64,000 nucleotides of DNA from Mycobacterium sp. PO1 (GTDB lineage: Bacteria; Actinomycetota; Actinomycetes; Mycobacteriales; Mycobacteriaceae), in the NCBI RefSeq assembly GCF_017312405.1, contig NZ_BLTG01000010.1:35284-99283 (forward strand), read 5' to 3'. The notes under the pieces were generated by a model. It had not been told where the DNA came from and searched no databases. It worked only from the letters and a program-made list of their open reading frames with translations. Position 1 is the stretch's first letter. Every line of letters begins with the position of its first letter. Shown here piece by piece: positions 46,015-56,298 of this stretch. The position numbers and the translations under genes were made by a program.

Positions 46015-48021
46015 TCACGGTCCGGTGGCGGGCAGCCCGGTGTAGGGCGGGTTCACCGGCTCGGGCAGCGGCAGCCCGCACCGGGCCAGTTCGTACAGCG
46101 GCACCCGGTCGATGCGGTAACGGGTGAACTCCGCGGCATTGGCCAGGTTCGACAGGAACCGGCGCGGGCTCATCGGCGCTCGGACCGCGTTGAGCACCGA
46201 CTCGGTTTCCGGGCAGGCCAGCGCCGCCTGAGCCTGCCGGATCCAGTCCTCGTCCAGGTACTGCGGGATCCACGGCTCCTCCTTCAGGAACGGCCCCTCG
46301 GCGACCGCCCAGTCCGGGAAGAGGTTCTTGTCGTGGCCGATCCTGCCGTCCTCGATGCGGGCGGTGTGCGCGGCCAGCGGATTGGCCAGGCCGATCTGAT
46401 CGATCACCCGCACATCGAGCCCGACGTTCATCCCGAGCATGCCCAGATTCGTGAAAAACACGGTGTGGGGGCCGTTTCGGTCCCCGTCCGGTCCGGTGGG
46501 CGCGTCCGGCGGAGGCGGGATCGCCGGCACCACGTCCCAGGTGTCGTAGTTGCCCGCCGGCAGCAGCAGTGCACCGTCGGGTGTGTTCCGGATCGCGGTC
46601 AGCACCGCACGCATGCGCGGGTAGTCCAGGTAGTCCGCCGCCGTCAGCGGGTGCGCGTGCCCGGTCGCCTGCGCGTAGAAGCGCCTCTCGTCGACGATGC
46701 CGGTGGCGGTCACCCGGGTGGCGTCCGGCCCCATTCCCGGCGAGTTGGCCGCCCACAGCGCCCAGCCGACCACCGCCAGCCACAGCACGCCGGTGGCACC
46801 GGCATACAGGTACCCGGCGCCGCGGGCCATCCGCGAGGCTTCCGGCACCAGCAGCGGGATGACCGCGACCGGCGCCAGCAGGCAGAACAGCGGGGTGAGC
46901 AGGACCCGCCCATGCATGAAGTCGCCGCCCTGCCGGATCCAGTACACCGCCTGCAACACACCGCTGATCAGGATGAACGCGACCACCGCCGGCGGACTCT
47001 GCACCAGGCGCGCCAGCCGCCCGGACTCGCCCCGGGCCGGTGCGCTCGGCCTGCCGGGGCGCCCGCGCAGCAGCAGCACCATCAAGGCGAGCCCGACCAG
47101 GAGCATCGCCGGCGCCCACAGCAGATAGGGCTGGTTGAAGTTGGCCAGGTACACGAAACCCTGGTGCCATTTCGACCCGCTGGCGTCCTTGGCCAGCGCG
47201 GTGCCGGGCACGAGCAGTCCGTAGTAGCCCATCCGGAAGATCTGGTAGCCGACCGGCAGCAGTCCCCCGACGACGACGACGAGCAGCCGCCGCCGCCAGT
47301 CGGGCGCCGCGATGAGCATCATCACCAGAGCCAGTCCGCCGATCAGCGCCAACTCGGGGCGCACCAGCACGCTGAGCCCGGCCACGAACGCCAGCGCGCC
47401 GTCGAACCACCGTGTGGTGCCCCGAGCAGGTGTCGGTCTACGCGGCCCGCCGCGGGCAGCCTGCGACCAGCACACCATCATCCACCACAGCAGCCCCAGG
47501 TAGGCGAGCACCAGACCGTTCTCCAGTCCGGAGGTGGCGAAGTCCCGCGCCGGGGGCACGGCGATGTAGACCAGGGCGCCGGCGGGCAGCAGCACCGCCG
47601 CCCGCCCCTGCAGCCCGGGCGCATAAAGCCGGGCGGTGCCGAGCATGACCATCACCACGCCGGCGACGCTGAACACCAGCGCCAGCGTCAGCGCCACGTA
47701 CTCCAGCCGGGCCGGACCGGCCACCCAGCCGCCCAACCACATCAGGTACGACCACACGGTGGAGGTGTTGGCCTCCACCCGCTCGCCGGCGTTGAACACC
47801 GGACCGTTGCCGGCCAGCATGTTTCGCGTGGTGCGCAGGACGATCAGGCCGTCGTCGGCGATCCAGCGGCGCTGCCAGGCACCCGCACCGAACAGCACCG
47901 CAGTCACGGCCACGCTCGCCCACAGGCTGGTCCTCGTCCAGACGTGGTACGGGAAGGCGGGCCAGCGCTTGCGCCGCCCCGCCAGGCCGTCGTGCCGGTC
48001 AGCTGAGGAAGACGGCGGCAC
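46015..48021 (-). CDS. aftB: terminal beta-1,2 arabinofuranosyltransferase AftB
   Basis: GT-C membrane glycosyltransferase of 668 residues, equivalent to Rv3805c, which caps arabinan with the terminal beta-1,2-arabinofuranose that carries mycolates. The N-terminal first loop has RRWIADDGLIVLRTTRNMLAG, with the acidic pair of the active site, and NAGERVEANTSTVWSYL; about ten membrane segments follow, then an extracytoplasmic domain with FYAQATGHAHPLTAADYL and LDVRVIDQIGLANPLAAHT. The GTG at 48021 overlaps the ubiA 3' end by 23 bp; the first 30 residues are basic and hydrophilic and not conserved, so a later start is possible, but no clear one is seen. Confidence 0.93.
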   Translation of the reverse strand: MPPSSSADRHDGLAGRRKRWPAFPYHVWTRTSLWASVAVTAVLFGAGAWQRRWIADDGLIVLRTTRNMLAGNGPVFNAGERVEANTSTVWSYLMWLGGWVAGPARLEYVALTLALVFSVAGVVMVMLGTARLYAPGLQGRAAVLLPAGALVYIAVPPARDFATSGLENGLVLAYLGLLWWMMVCWSQAARGGPRRPTPARGTTRWFDGALAFVAGLSVLVRPELALIGGLALVMMLIAAPDWRRRLLVVVVGGLLPVGYQIFRMGYYGLLVPGTALAKDASGSKWHQGFVYLANFNQPYLLWAPAMLLVGLALMVLLLRGRPGRPSAPARGESGRLARLVQSPPAVVAFILISGVLQAVYWIRQGGDFMHGRVLLTPLFCLLAPVAVIPLLVPEASRMARGAGYLYAGATGVLWLAVVGWALWAANSPGMGPDATRVTATGIVDERRFYAQATGHAHPLTAADYLDYPRMRAVLTAIRNTPDGALLLPAGNYDTWDVVPAIPPPPDAPTGPDGDRNGPHTVFFTNLGMLGMNVGLDVRVIDQIGLANPLAAHTARIEDGRIGHDKNLFPDWAVAEGPFLKEEPWIPQYLDEDWIRQAQAALACPETESVLNAVRAPMSPRRFLSNLANAAEFTRYRIDRVPLYELARCGLPLPEPVNPPYTGLPATGP

Positions 48022-48934
48022 CGATGGTCCCGATCCAGGCCAGCGCCAACAGCTGGAGCACCCGGTCCTTCAACGCGATCTCCTCGGGCTCGCCGGCCAT
48101 GCCGCCGTCGACGTCGACGGCGTAGCGCAGGATCGCGATCGTGAACGGCACCATCGACACGACGAACCAGGAGGCCCCGCCGGTGGCGTCACGCTCGAAG
48201 GCCCACAGCCCGTAACACAGCACCAGCGAGGTGGCCGACAACGTCCACACGAAGCGCAGATAGGAGCTGGTGTAGCTCTCCAGGGACTTGCGGATCTTGG
48301 CTCCGGTGCGTTCGGCCAGCTGCAGCTCGGCGTACCGCTTGCCGGCGGCCATGAACAGTGAACCGAACGCCATCATCAGCAGGAACCATTGCGACAGCGG
48401 CACTTCGGCGGCCACACCGCCGGCGATGGCGCGGATCAGGAAGCCCGAGGACACGATGCAGATGTCGATCACGGGCTGGTGCTTGAGCCCGAAGCAGTAG
48501 GCCAGCTGGATCGCGATGTAGACGGCCATCACCAGGGCGAGGTTGGGGGTGACCAGCCACGAGACCGCCAGGGACAGCACGCCCAGCACGCCGGCCAGCG
48601 TGTAGGCCAGCCACTCCGGAACCACGCCGGCGGCGATCGGGCGGAACCGCTTGGTGGGGTGCGCCCGGTCGGCTTCGACGTCACGGGCGTCGTTGACCAG
48701 ATACACGCACGACGCGGCGAGGCTGAAGACCACGAAGGCCAGCGCCACCTTGACCAGCACCTCGCGGTAGTCGTAGACGTAGCGGTCGTCACCGAGAGCG
48801 GCGACCGGGGCGGCGAAGACCAGCACGTTCTTGACCCACTGGCGGGGCCGTAGGGCCTTGACGATGCCCGAGACCAGGTTGTTGGGCGGTCCCGCCGCCG
48901 CACCGGTCTCCTGGCCGACCTGGGATGCGCTCAC
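47999..48934 (-). CDS. ubiA: decaprenyl-phosphate 5-phosphoribosyltransferase UbiA
   Basis: UbiA-fold prenyltransferase of 311 residues, equivalent to Rv3806c. It joins phosphoribose from PRPP to decaprenyl phosphate, the first committed step to the arabinose donor. Metal/diphosphate motifs are YLVNDARDVEADRAHPTKRFRP and the second-site IDICIVSSGFLIRAIAGG; about nine membrane segments. The GTG at 48934 has AGGAGG upstream and overlaps the PAP2 gene stop as GTGA. A longer open frame upstream is low-complexity and overlaps the PAP2 gene. The product is dephosphorylated next, probably by the adjacent PAP2 enzyme. Confidence 0.95.
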   Translation of the reverse strand: MSASQVGQETGAAAGPPNNLVSGIVKALRPRQWVKNVLVFAAPVAALGDDRYVYDYREVLVKVALAFVVFSLAASCVYLVNDARDVEADRAHPTKRFRPIAAGVVPEWLAYTLAGVLGVLSLAVSWLVTPNLALVMAVYIAIQLAYCFGLKHQPVIDICIVSSGFLIRAIAGGVAAEVPLSQWFLLMMAFGSLFMAAGKRYAELQLAERTGAKIRKSLESYTSSYLRFVWTLSATSLVLCYGLWAFERDATGGASWFVVSMVPFTIAILRYAVDVDGGMAGEPEEIALKDRVLQLLALAWIGTIGAAVFLS

Positions 48935-49446
48935 CGGCGCCCTCCTTCGAACCTGGCGACGGCACCCCCGACGGCGGCGCCGACCGCCACACCGGCGAGC
49001 ACATCGCTGGGGTAATGAACTCCGAGCACCAGCCGCGACAACGCCATCGGCGGCACCAGCAGCGCCGGCAGCGGCCACCCGGTGGGTCGCGCCAGCAGTA
49101 CCGCGGCCGCGGTCGTCGACGTCGCGTGCGCCGACGGGAAGCTCAACCGGCTCGGGGTGCCCACGTTGACCGCGATCGCCGGGTGGTGCGGACGTTCCCG
49201 GCGCACCACCCGCTTGATCAGCACCGCACAGGCGTGGGCGGTGAATGCGCCCACACCCGCGGCCAGGTAGTCGCGGCGCTGCGTCGGCCGCAGCACGGCC
49301 CCCAGCGCGGCGAGCGCGAGCCAGCCGAGACTGTGCTCACCGAAATGGGACAGCGTGCGGGCGGTGGCCAGCACCCCGGGCCGGCCGGCCAGCCCGCGCT
49401 GCACGGCGACCAGCACCGCGTCCTCGCCACGCGCCTGGTCAGGCAT
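48931..49446 (-). CDS. PAP2-family phosphatase (Rv3807c-like)
   Basis: Membrane phosphatase of 171 residues, equivalent to Rv3807c, proposed to remove the 5-phosphate from decaprenyl-phospho-ribose phosphate in arabinose-donor synthesis. The three PAP2 motifs are KRVVRRERP, FPSAHATST (the PSGH-type motif with Ala in place of Gly) and SRLVLGVHYPSD. Five or so hydrophobic segments. Its start overlaps the glfT2 stop by 8 bp and its stop overlaps ubiA, placing it inside a tightly coupled operon. Confidence 0.9.
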   Translation of the reverse strand: MPDQARGEDAVLVAVQRGLAGRPGVLATARTLSHFGEHSLGWLALAALGAVLRPTQRRDYLAAGVGAFTAHACAVLIKRVVRRERPHHPAIAVNVGTPSRLSFPSAHATSTTAAAVLLARPTGWPLPALLVPPMALSRLVLGVHYPSDVLAGVAVGAAVGGAVARFEGGRR

Positions 49447-51379
49447 CTCCGACTCTCACCGCCGCCTTGGGCGCACCCGCGTGCCCGTTGAGCACCGACT
49501 CCCACTTCTGTTGGCTGGTCATCATCGGCAACGCCTCCCGGTACACCCGGCGCATCCGGTTGTACTTGCGGATCAACCGAACCTGGCGTTTCAGGGACGC
49601 ACGAAGCAGTTCGAACATCTTGGCGCGGTCACGCTGGCGGTAGACCACACCACGACCGTCGGCAGTCGTCACAGTGACGCCGTCGACCTTGCACAGTACG
49701 AACCAGCGCGCATCCTGGGTGGCGACGTTGAGTTCCGGTCGCTGGTGATGGGCGGGATCGTGGTGGGTGAGCTGGTGGGCGACGCCGCGGGCCAGCCGAA
49801 AACCGATGGCCGGCAACGAGGTCGGAATCTTGATCTTCTTCCGGCGCCGGTCCGACGGCGGCGGCAGAGCGGTGGCGCCGGGCAGCACCACGGCGTCGGG
49901 GTAGTGCTGGCGCATCGCACGCACGTCGGGCAGCGCCGACTCGAGGATCGAGAAGATGTGCTCGGGCCCGGCGAGGAAGTCGTCCATCGCCCTGTTCTGG
50001 ATGGCCACCGTCGAATACTCGAGGCAGAGCAGATGTTTGAACGTCGCCTTCAGATGGCTGGCGACCAGGCCGGTGACCTTGCCGTCCCAGTGCAGCGCCG
50101 AGACGACCAAGCGGTTGCGCAGGTGGAAGTACGCCTGCCAGTCGATCGCGTCGTCCTTGTCGCTCCACGCCATGTGCCAGATCGCCGCCCCCGGAAGGGT
50201 GACCGTGCTGTACCCGTGCTCGGCGGCGCGCAGCCCGTAGTCCGCGTCGTCCCACTTGATGAACAACGGCAGCGGCTGACCCAACTCCTCGGCGACCCGG
50301 CGCGGGATCATGCACATCCACCAGCCGTTGTAGTCGACGTCGACCCGACGGTGCAGCATCGTGCTGCGGTCGTCCTCGTCGACCAGCGGGTACTTGGCGA
50401 AGTCGTGGTCGTACTCGGTATTGGGTGCGTTGGTCCACATGAAGTTGGCCTGATCGACGACCTCGCCCATGACATGCAGATGAGACGGCTCCTGCAGGTT
50501 GAGCATCTGTCCGCCCACCAGCGTCGGCGACTTGGCGAACCGGTTCATGGCCAACGCGCGCAACACCGAATCCGGTTCGATGCGGATGTCGTCATCCATG
50601 AACAGGATCTGTTCACACGCGGTGTTGTTCAGCGCTTCGTACATGACCCGGCTGTAGCCGCCCGAGCCGCCCAGGTTGGGCTGGTTGTGCACCGTCAGCC
50701 GGCTCCCCAGCGCGGCGGCGGCCGCGTCGAAACCGGGGTGGTCCTTGGCCTTGCTGGTGCCCTGGTCGGACACGATGACCGCTCCGATCACCTTGTCCAC
50801 CAAGGGGTCCGAAGTCAACGCGGTCAGCGCGTTGACGCAGTCGGCGGGCCGGTTGAAGGTCGGGATGCCGACCGCCACGTCGGCGCGCCCGGGCGCGGGC
50901 ACCGGCGCGTACCACCCGGCGTGCTGCAGCGTGACGGCGCTGTCGGTGGTGATGTCGAACCAGATCCAGCCGCCGTCCTCGAACGGGTCGAGACCGATCT
51001 CGAACTCGACCGGTTCACCCGAGAACTCCGCGCCACCGACGGTGATGCGGGCTCCGGTGGCCTTGGTGCGGTACAGGTCGACGCGGCCGCTGCCGGTCAG
51101 CTCGACGCGCAGCACCACCGACTGCAGCGTCGACCAGCGCCGCCAGTAGCTGGCCGGGAAGGCGTTGAAATACGTGGCGAACGAGACCTCGGACTCGGGC
51201 CCGATCTCCAGCTCGGTGCGCGCCGGCGCGTGTGCGCGGCGGGCGTTGGTGTCCGATTCGTTGATGTAGAGCTTGCGCACGTCGAGCGGCTCGCCTGGGC
51301 GCGGCAGGATGACACGGGCCAGCAGGCTGACCGCCCGCGAGGCGCCGGCATCCAGCGCGCCGGACGGGATGTCACTCAT
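49439..51379 (-). CDS. glfT2: galactofuranosyltransferase GlfT2
   Basis: Bifunctional GT2 enzyme of 646 residues, equivalent to Rv3808c. It polymerises the galactan chain with alternating beta-1,5 and beta-1,6 galactofuranose. The N-terminal beta-barrel (to about residue 150) precedes the GT-A domain starting VAVGIPTFNRPADCVNAL; the metal motif is FMDDDIRIEPD; a second acidic segment IKWDDADYGLR provides the likely base and WHMAW the following histidine. The ATG lies 2 bp after the glf stop; an in-frame TTG at 51385 overlaps glf. Confidence 0.96.
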   Translation of the reverse strand: MSDIPSGALDAGASRAVSLLARVILPRPGEPLDVRKLYINESDTNARRAHAPARTELEIGPESEVSFATYFNAFPASYWRRWSTLQSVVLRVELTGSGRVDLYRTKATGARITVGGAEFSGEPVEFEIGLDPFEDGGWIWFDITTDSAVTLQHAGWYAPVPAPGRADVAVGIPTFNRPADCVNALTALTSDPLVDKVIGAVIVSDQGTSKAKDHPGFDAAAAALGSRLTVHNQPNLGGSGGYSRVMYEALNNTACEQILFMDDDIRIEPDSVLRALAMNRFAKSPTLVGGQMLNLQEPSHLHVMGEVVDQANFMWTNAPNTEYDHDFAKYPLVDEDDRSTMLHRRVDVDYNGWWMCMIPRRVAEELGQPLPLFIKWDDADYGLRAAEHGYSTVTLPGAAIWHMAWSDKDDAIDWQAYFHLRNRLVVSALHWDGKVTGLVASHLKATFKHLLCLEYSTVAIQNRAMDDFLAGPEHIFSILESALPDVRAMRQHYPDAVVLPGATALPPPSDRRRKKIKIPTSLPAIGFRLARGVAHQLTHHDPAHHQRPELNVATQDARWFVLCKVDGVTVTTADGRGVVYRQRDRAKMFELLRASLKRQVRLIRKYNRMRRVYREALPMMTSQQKWESVLNGHAGAPKAAVRVGDA

Positions 51380-51381
51380 AG

Positions 51382-52662
<1,281 letters not shown>

Positions 52663-52816
52663 TTAGCTCACGATTCCGCATCGTCACTCTAGTCACAGCA
52701 TTCACTTCATTAACATCGAGGTCGTACGAAGATCCAGACGCTCCCCGACGGTCACCGCACCGGTTGGCCGCGGCAGGAGGGCTGCATCTTTACGTCCAGA
52801 TATTGAGGAGACTTCC

Positions 52817-53707
52817 GTGCCGAACCGACGTCGACGCCGGCTCTCGACCGCCTTGAGCACAGTCGCCGCGCTGGCAGTCGCGAGTCCAGTGGCCGTCGTG
52901 GCCCTGTCCGACATCTCCGAGCGTCAGCCGCAGCACCGCGAGTTCGTCCAGGCCGCCAGCATCACCGACCTGCCCGGCGAGTTGATGAACGCCCTGTCGC
53001 AGGGCCTTTCGCAATTCGGCATCAACCTGCCGCCGATGCCGACCGGCCTGCTGACCGGGACCAGCCCGGCACCGACGACGGTGACGCCCGGCCTGGGCAC
53101 CCCGGGGTTGACTGCGCCCGCGCTGACCACCCCCGGTCTGACCGCACCGACGCTGACCGATCCGGGCCTGGCCAATCCCGCGTTGACCAACCCCGGCCTG
53201 ACCAGCCCCACCGGTGTCGCCCCCACGCTGACCGACCCTGCGCTGGCCTCTCCGGACCTGACCGCCCCCGGCGGACTGACCACCCCGGGCGTGACGCCGA
53301 CGCTGACCGATCCGGCGGTGACCGTGCCCGGACTCAGCACACCCCCCGCGTTGACCGACCCGACGCTGGGTGCGGCCCCGATCTCCACCTCGGCACTGCC
53401 CGCCACCGGCGAGATCCCGATCTCGGCGCCGGTCGGTCTGGATCCCGCGCTGGGCGCCTACCCGATCCTCGGCGATCCGTCGCTGGCGGCCCCGGTGGCA
53501 CCGGCCAGTGGGGGCCTGCTCGGTGACCTGACCAGCGCCGCGAACTCCCTCGGCGCCGGTGAGGCGATCGACCTGCTCAAGGGCATCGTGATGCCCGCGA
53601 TCATGTCTGCGGTCAAGCCACCGGCCGAAGCCGCGGCACCGATCGCCGGGGCGGCCGCCGAGGCCGCCGCACTTCCGGCGGAGGCCGCTGTCACCCCTGG
53701 TCTGTAA
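52817..53707 (+). CDS. pirG: exported repetitive protein Erp/PirG
   Basis: Cell-surface protein of 296 residues, equivalent to Rv3810 (Erp, PirG), a virulence-linked and envelope-stabilising protein. A basic signal (MPNRRRRR) with hydrophobic core ends near the conserved segment after VALSDIS. The N-terminal domain (about residues 45-75, ITDLPGELMNALSQGLSQFG) is conserved, then residues about 92-190 consist of Pro-Gly-Leu-Thr pentapeptide-like repeats (TPGLT, DPGLA, NPGLT, DPALA), and a C-terminal Ala/Pro-rich part has a hydrophobic stretch. The GTG has GAGGAG 6 nt upstream. Divergent from glf. Confidence 0.93.
   Translation: MPNRRRRRLSTALSTVAALAVASPVAVVALSDISERQPQHREFVQAASITDLPGELMNALSQGLSQFGINLPPMPTGLLTGTSPAPTTVTPGLGTPGLTAPALTTPGLTAPTLTDPGLANPALTNPGLTSPTGVAPTLTDPALASPDLTAPGGLTTPGVTPTLTDPAVTVPGLSTPPALTDPTLGAAPISTSALPATGEIPISAPVGLDPALGAYPILGDPSLAAPVAPASGGLLGDLTSAANSLGAGEAIDLLKGIVMPAIMSAVKPPAEAAAPIAGAAAEAAALPAEAAVTPGL
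53089..53390 (+). repeat. Pro-Gly-Leu-Thr coding repeats inside pirG
   Basis: About twenty imperfect copies of a 15-bp unit coding for variants of (T/D/N/S)P(G/A)L(T/A). DNA of neighbouring units is similar but third positions vary. Copy number and sequence of this block differ between mycobacterial species, so it can serve as a strain marker. Confidence 0.8.
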
Positions 53708-53739
53708 CCGGCACGCGGACAACGAAGTCCTGCCCCCTG

Positions 53740-53774
53740 ACGGCACCGCAGAAGCATCCGCTCTGCGGTGCCGT
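53740..53774 (+). terminator. hairpin terminator after pirG
   Basis: Perfect 13-bp inverted repeat ACGGCACCGCAGA (53740-53752) and TCTGCGGTGCCGT (53762-53774) with a 9-nt loop, 33 bp after the pirG stop. No T-run follows directly; a TTTTT lies some 25 bp further. This is the T-poor form often seen in mycobacteria. Confidence 0.75.
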
Positions 53775-53837
53775 TGCCGGTCGAAGTTGGTACCCGTTTT
53801 TGCCGTGTCGAAACACCAGCACCATCTAGCACATACG

Positions 53838-53843
53838 TAACAT
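53838..53843 (+). promoter_or_regulatory. -10 box (TAACAT) for leaderless amidase/LGFP gene
   Basis: TAACAT is followed by CGCCCT and the GTG at 53850. No ribosome binding site is seen, so a leaderless transcript is likely. Confidence 0.5.
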
Positions 53844-53849
53844 CGCCCT

Positions 53850-55478
53850 GTGCCGTGCCGCCGACCCGCACCATCGATCCTGTTCACCGCGATAGCGGCG
53901 ACGGTGATGCTGCTGCCCTGGGCGATCAACGGCATTCCGGAGGACTCCGAGACGCCGGCCGTGGCCGCGCCCACGATGGTCCAGCAACCCCTGGCCGACC
54001 TCGGCGGCGGCGAGACGATCCGCGAGATCCACCAGGACACCCCGTTCTCCCTGGTGGCGCTCACCGCCGCGGACCTGACAGCCACCAGCGCGCGGGTGCG
54101 CGCCAAGAAGGCCGACGGTTCCTGGGGGCCCTGGTACGAGACCGAACAACTCCAGGGCGTGGGCGCCGATCTGCCCGGCCCCCGCGGCACCGAGCCCGTC
54201 TTCGTCGGCCGCACCACCACGGTCCAGATCGCCGTGACCCGACCGGCCGACGCCCCGCAGACCTCGCCCGCCCCGCCCCGCCGCGACGATTCCGGGGACG
54301 ACCGGCCCGAGCTCGGCTACGTGCCCGCCACCACCGAGCAGCCGTTCGGCCAGAACATCAACGCGGTGCTGATCAGCCCTCCGCAGGCACCCGCCGACCT
54401 GGCGCCGTTGCCCAACGCGGCCACTCCGCCGGGACGCCCGCCGGCCATCATCGGTCGAAGCCAATGGGGCGCCGACGAATCGATGCGCTGCGGGCAGCCC
54501 CGATATGACGCCCGCATCCAGGCCGGCGTCGTGCACCACACCGCCGGCAGCAACGACTACACGCCGCAGGACTCCGCCGGGATCATCCGGTCGATCTACG
54601 AGTACCACACCCGCACGCTGGGCTGGTGCGACATCGCCTACAACGCGATGGTCGACCGATACGGACAGGTCTTCGAAGGCCGCGCCGGCGGGATGGCCCG
54701 ACCGGTGGAGGGCGCACACACCGGCGGGTTCAACCACAACACCTGGGGCGTGGCGATGCTCGGCGACTTCGAGGTCGACCCGCCCACCCCGATCCAGCTG
54801 CGCACCACCGCCCGCCTGCTCGGCTGGGTACTGGGGGTGGCCGGTGTCGATCCGCTCGGGACGGTCGTGCTGCCCTCGGAGGGCGGCTCGTTCACCAAGT
54901 TCCCGCTCGGTGCTCCCATCACGCTGCCGACCATCTTCACCCACCGCGATGTCGGCATCACCGAATGCCCGGGCGACGCGGCCTACGCGCTGATGGGGCA
55001 GATCCGCGACATCGCCGCCCGGTTCAACGATCCCCCGGGTCCGTCGCAGTTGGCCGAGCAGCTGCGCGGCGGAGCGATCTTCGCCAAATGGGAGGCGCTC
55101 GGAGGCAAGGACAGCTACCTCGGTTGGCCAACGTCTCCCGAGGCGTTCGGGCAGGGCACCAGCCGGTATGTCACGTTCGAACGCGGCGCCATGTACTGGT
55201 CCCCGGAGACCGGGGCCGAACCGATCACCGGCGAGATCTACACCGTCTGGGGATCGCTGGGCTTCGAGCGTGGCGCGCTGGGGCTGCCGACCAGCTCCGA
55301 GATCGCCGAACCGCAGTGGATCGTGCAGAACTTCCAGCACGGCACCCTGAACTTCGATCGCGAGAAGGGCACCGTGGTCCGCGTCCTCGACGGCGTTCCC
55401 GTCGAACTGCCGAGCACCGAGTCCGGCTTCGCGCCGATTCAGCTGGAGCGGTTCACCCCGCCGACCAACCCGGCCTGA
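53850..55478 (+). CDS. csp: exported N-acetylmuramoyl-L-alanine amidase with LGFP repeats (Csp-like)
   Basis: Exported protein of 542 residues, equivalent to Rv3811. A signal peptide (SILFTAIAATVMLLPWAI) is followed by a beta-rich N-terminal part (about residues 45-130) with GSWGPWYE, then a PGRP/amidase_2 domain (about 200-400): RSQWGADESMRCG, VVHHTAGSNDYTP with the zinc histidines, and GVAMLGDFE. The C-terminal region (about 410-510) contains LGFP-type repeats (WEALGGKDSYLGWPTSPE, WGSLGFERGALGLPTSSE) thought to bind the wall. Its likely role is peptidoglycan binding or cleavage at the surface. Convergent with the HAD phosphatase, 7 bp apart. Confidence 0.92.
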   Translation: MPCRRPAPSILFTAIAATVMLLPWAINGIPEDSETPAVAAPTMVQQPLADLGGGETIREIHQDTPFSLVALTAADLTATSARVRAKKADGSWGPWYETEQLQGVGADLPGPRGTEPVFVGRTTTVQIAVTRPADAPQTSPAPPRRDDSGDDRPELGYVPATTEQPFGQNINAVLISPPQAPADLAPLPNAATPPGRPPAIIGRSQWGADESMRCGQPRYDARIQAGVVHHTAGSNDYTPQDSAGIIRSIYEYHTRTLGWCDIAYNAMVDRYGQVFEGRAGGMARPVEGAHTGGFNHNTWGVAMLGDFEVDPPTPIQLRTTARLLGWVLGVAGVDPLGTVVLPSEGGSFTKFPLGAPITLPTIFTHRDVGITECPGDAAYALMGQIRDIAARFNDPPGPSQLAEQLRGGAIFAKWEALGGKDSYLGWPTSPEAFGQGTSRYVTFERGAMYWSPETGAEPITGEIYTVWGSLGFERGALGLPTSSEIAEPQWIVQNFQHGTLNFDREKGTVVRVLDGVPVELPSTESGFAPIQLERFTPPTNPA

Positions 55479-55485
55479 CCGCCGC

Positions 55486-56298
55486 TCAGGGCCACCACCG
55501 CTCCAGAACGCGCGCCACCCCGTCGTCGGCGTTGGTGGCCGTCACCTCGTCGGCCGCCGCGACCGCGTCCGGGTGGGCATTGCCCATCGCCACGCCCAGT
55601 CCGGCCCAGCCCAGCATCGGCACGTCGTTGGGCATGTCACCGAACGCGACCACCGCGGCGGCCTCGATACCCTGCGGGCGGGCCACCTCCTCGATCCCGG
55701 TGGCCTTGCTGATGCCCAGCGGCACCACCTCGATCAGCCCGTTGTTGGTGGAGTACGTGATGTCGCCCTCGGTGCCGATGTGCTCGAGCAGCGCCGCCGC
55801 CATGTCGGCGCTGCGCGCCCCGGCCTTGCGGATGAGCAGCTTGACCGCCGGGGCGCTCAGCAGATCCTCGACCGACACCTCGGTGTTGTCGGGGTTGAGC
55901 CAGGCGTGCTCGTAGCCGGGCGAACTGACGAACTGCGGGGTCGCGGCGTCGTGAGCCGAGCGCCCCACCCGTTCCACGGCGAGCCCGGCGCCGGGGATCA
56001 CCCGCGTGGCGATCTCGGCGAGGCCGGCGAGCGCCTCGGCGGACAACGTGCGCGCCGAGACGATCCTGTCGGCCGACGGGTCGTAGAGCACCGCGCCGTT
56101 GGCGCACACCGCCATCGGAGCGAAGCCCAACTGATCCACGATCGGCGTCACCCAGCGCGGCGGCCGGCCGGTGGCCAGCACGAACTGCACCCCCGCCGAG
56201 ACCGCGGCGTGCACAGCCGACCGGGTCCTGGCAGTGACCTTCTCGTCGTCGTCGAGGAGTGTGCCGTCGACATCGGTGGCGATGAGCTCAGGGGTCAT
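55486..56298 (-). CDS. HAD-superfamily phosphatase, Cof type
   Basis: Cof-type HAD phosphatase of 270 residues, equivalent to Rv3813c. Motif I is ATDVDGTLLDDDEKVT, motif II LATGRPPRW, motif III with the lysine of ISKATGIEEVA, and motif IV AFGDMPNDVPML. The cap of about 90-110 residues between motifs II and III marks type IIB. Such enzymes dephosphorylate sugar phosphates or cofactors. The ATG overlaps the stop of the upstream acyltransferase gene as ATGA, so it is coupled with the acyltransferases. Confidence 0.9.
   Translation of the reverse strand: MTPELIATDVDGTLLDDDEKVTARTRSAVHAAVSAGVQFVLATGRPPRWVTPIVDQLGFAPMAVCANGAVLYDPSADRIVSARTLSAEALAGLAEIATRVIPGAGLAVERVGRSAHDAATPQFVSSPGYEHAWLNPDNTEVSVEDLLSAPAVKLLIRKAGARSADMAAALLEHIGTEGDITYSTNNGLIEVVPLGISKATGIEEVARPQGIEAAAVVAFGDMPNDVPMLGWAGLGVAMGNAHPDAVAAADEVTATNADDGVARVLERWWP

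Noticed and set aside
55479..55485. Terminator between the amidase/LGFP gene and the convergent HAD phosphatase
   Set aside because: Only 7 bp separate the two genes and no convincing stem with T-run is present.
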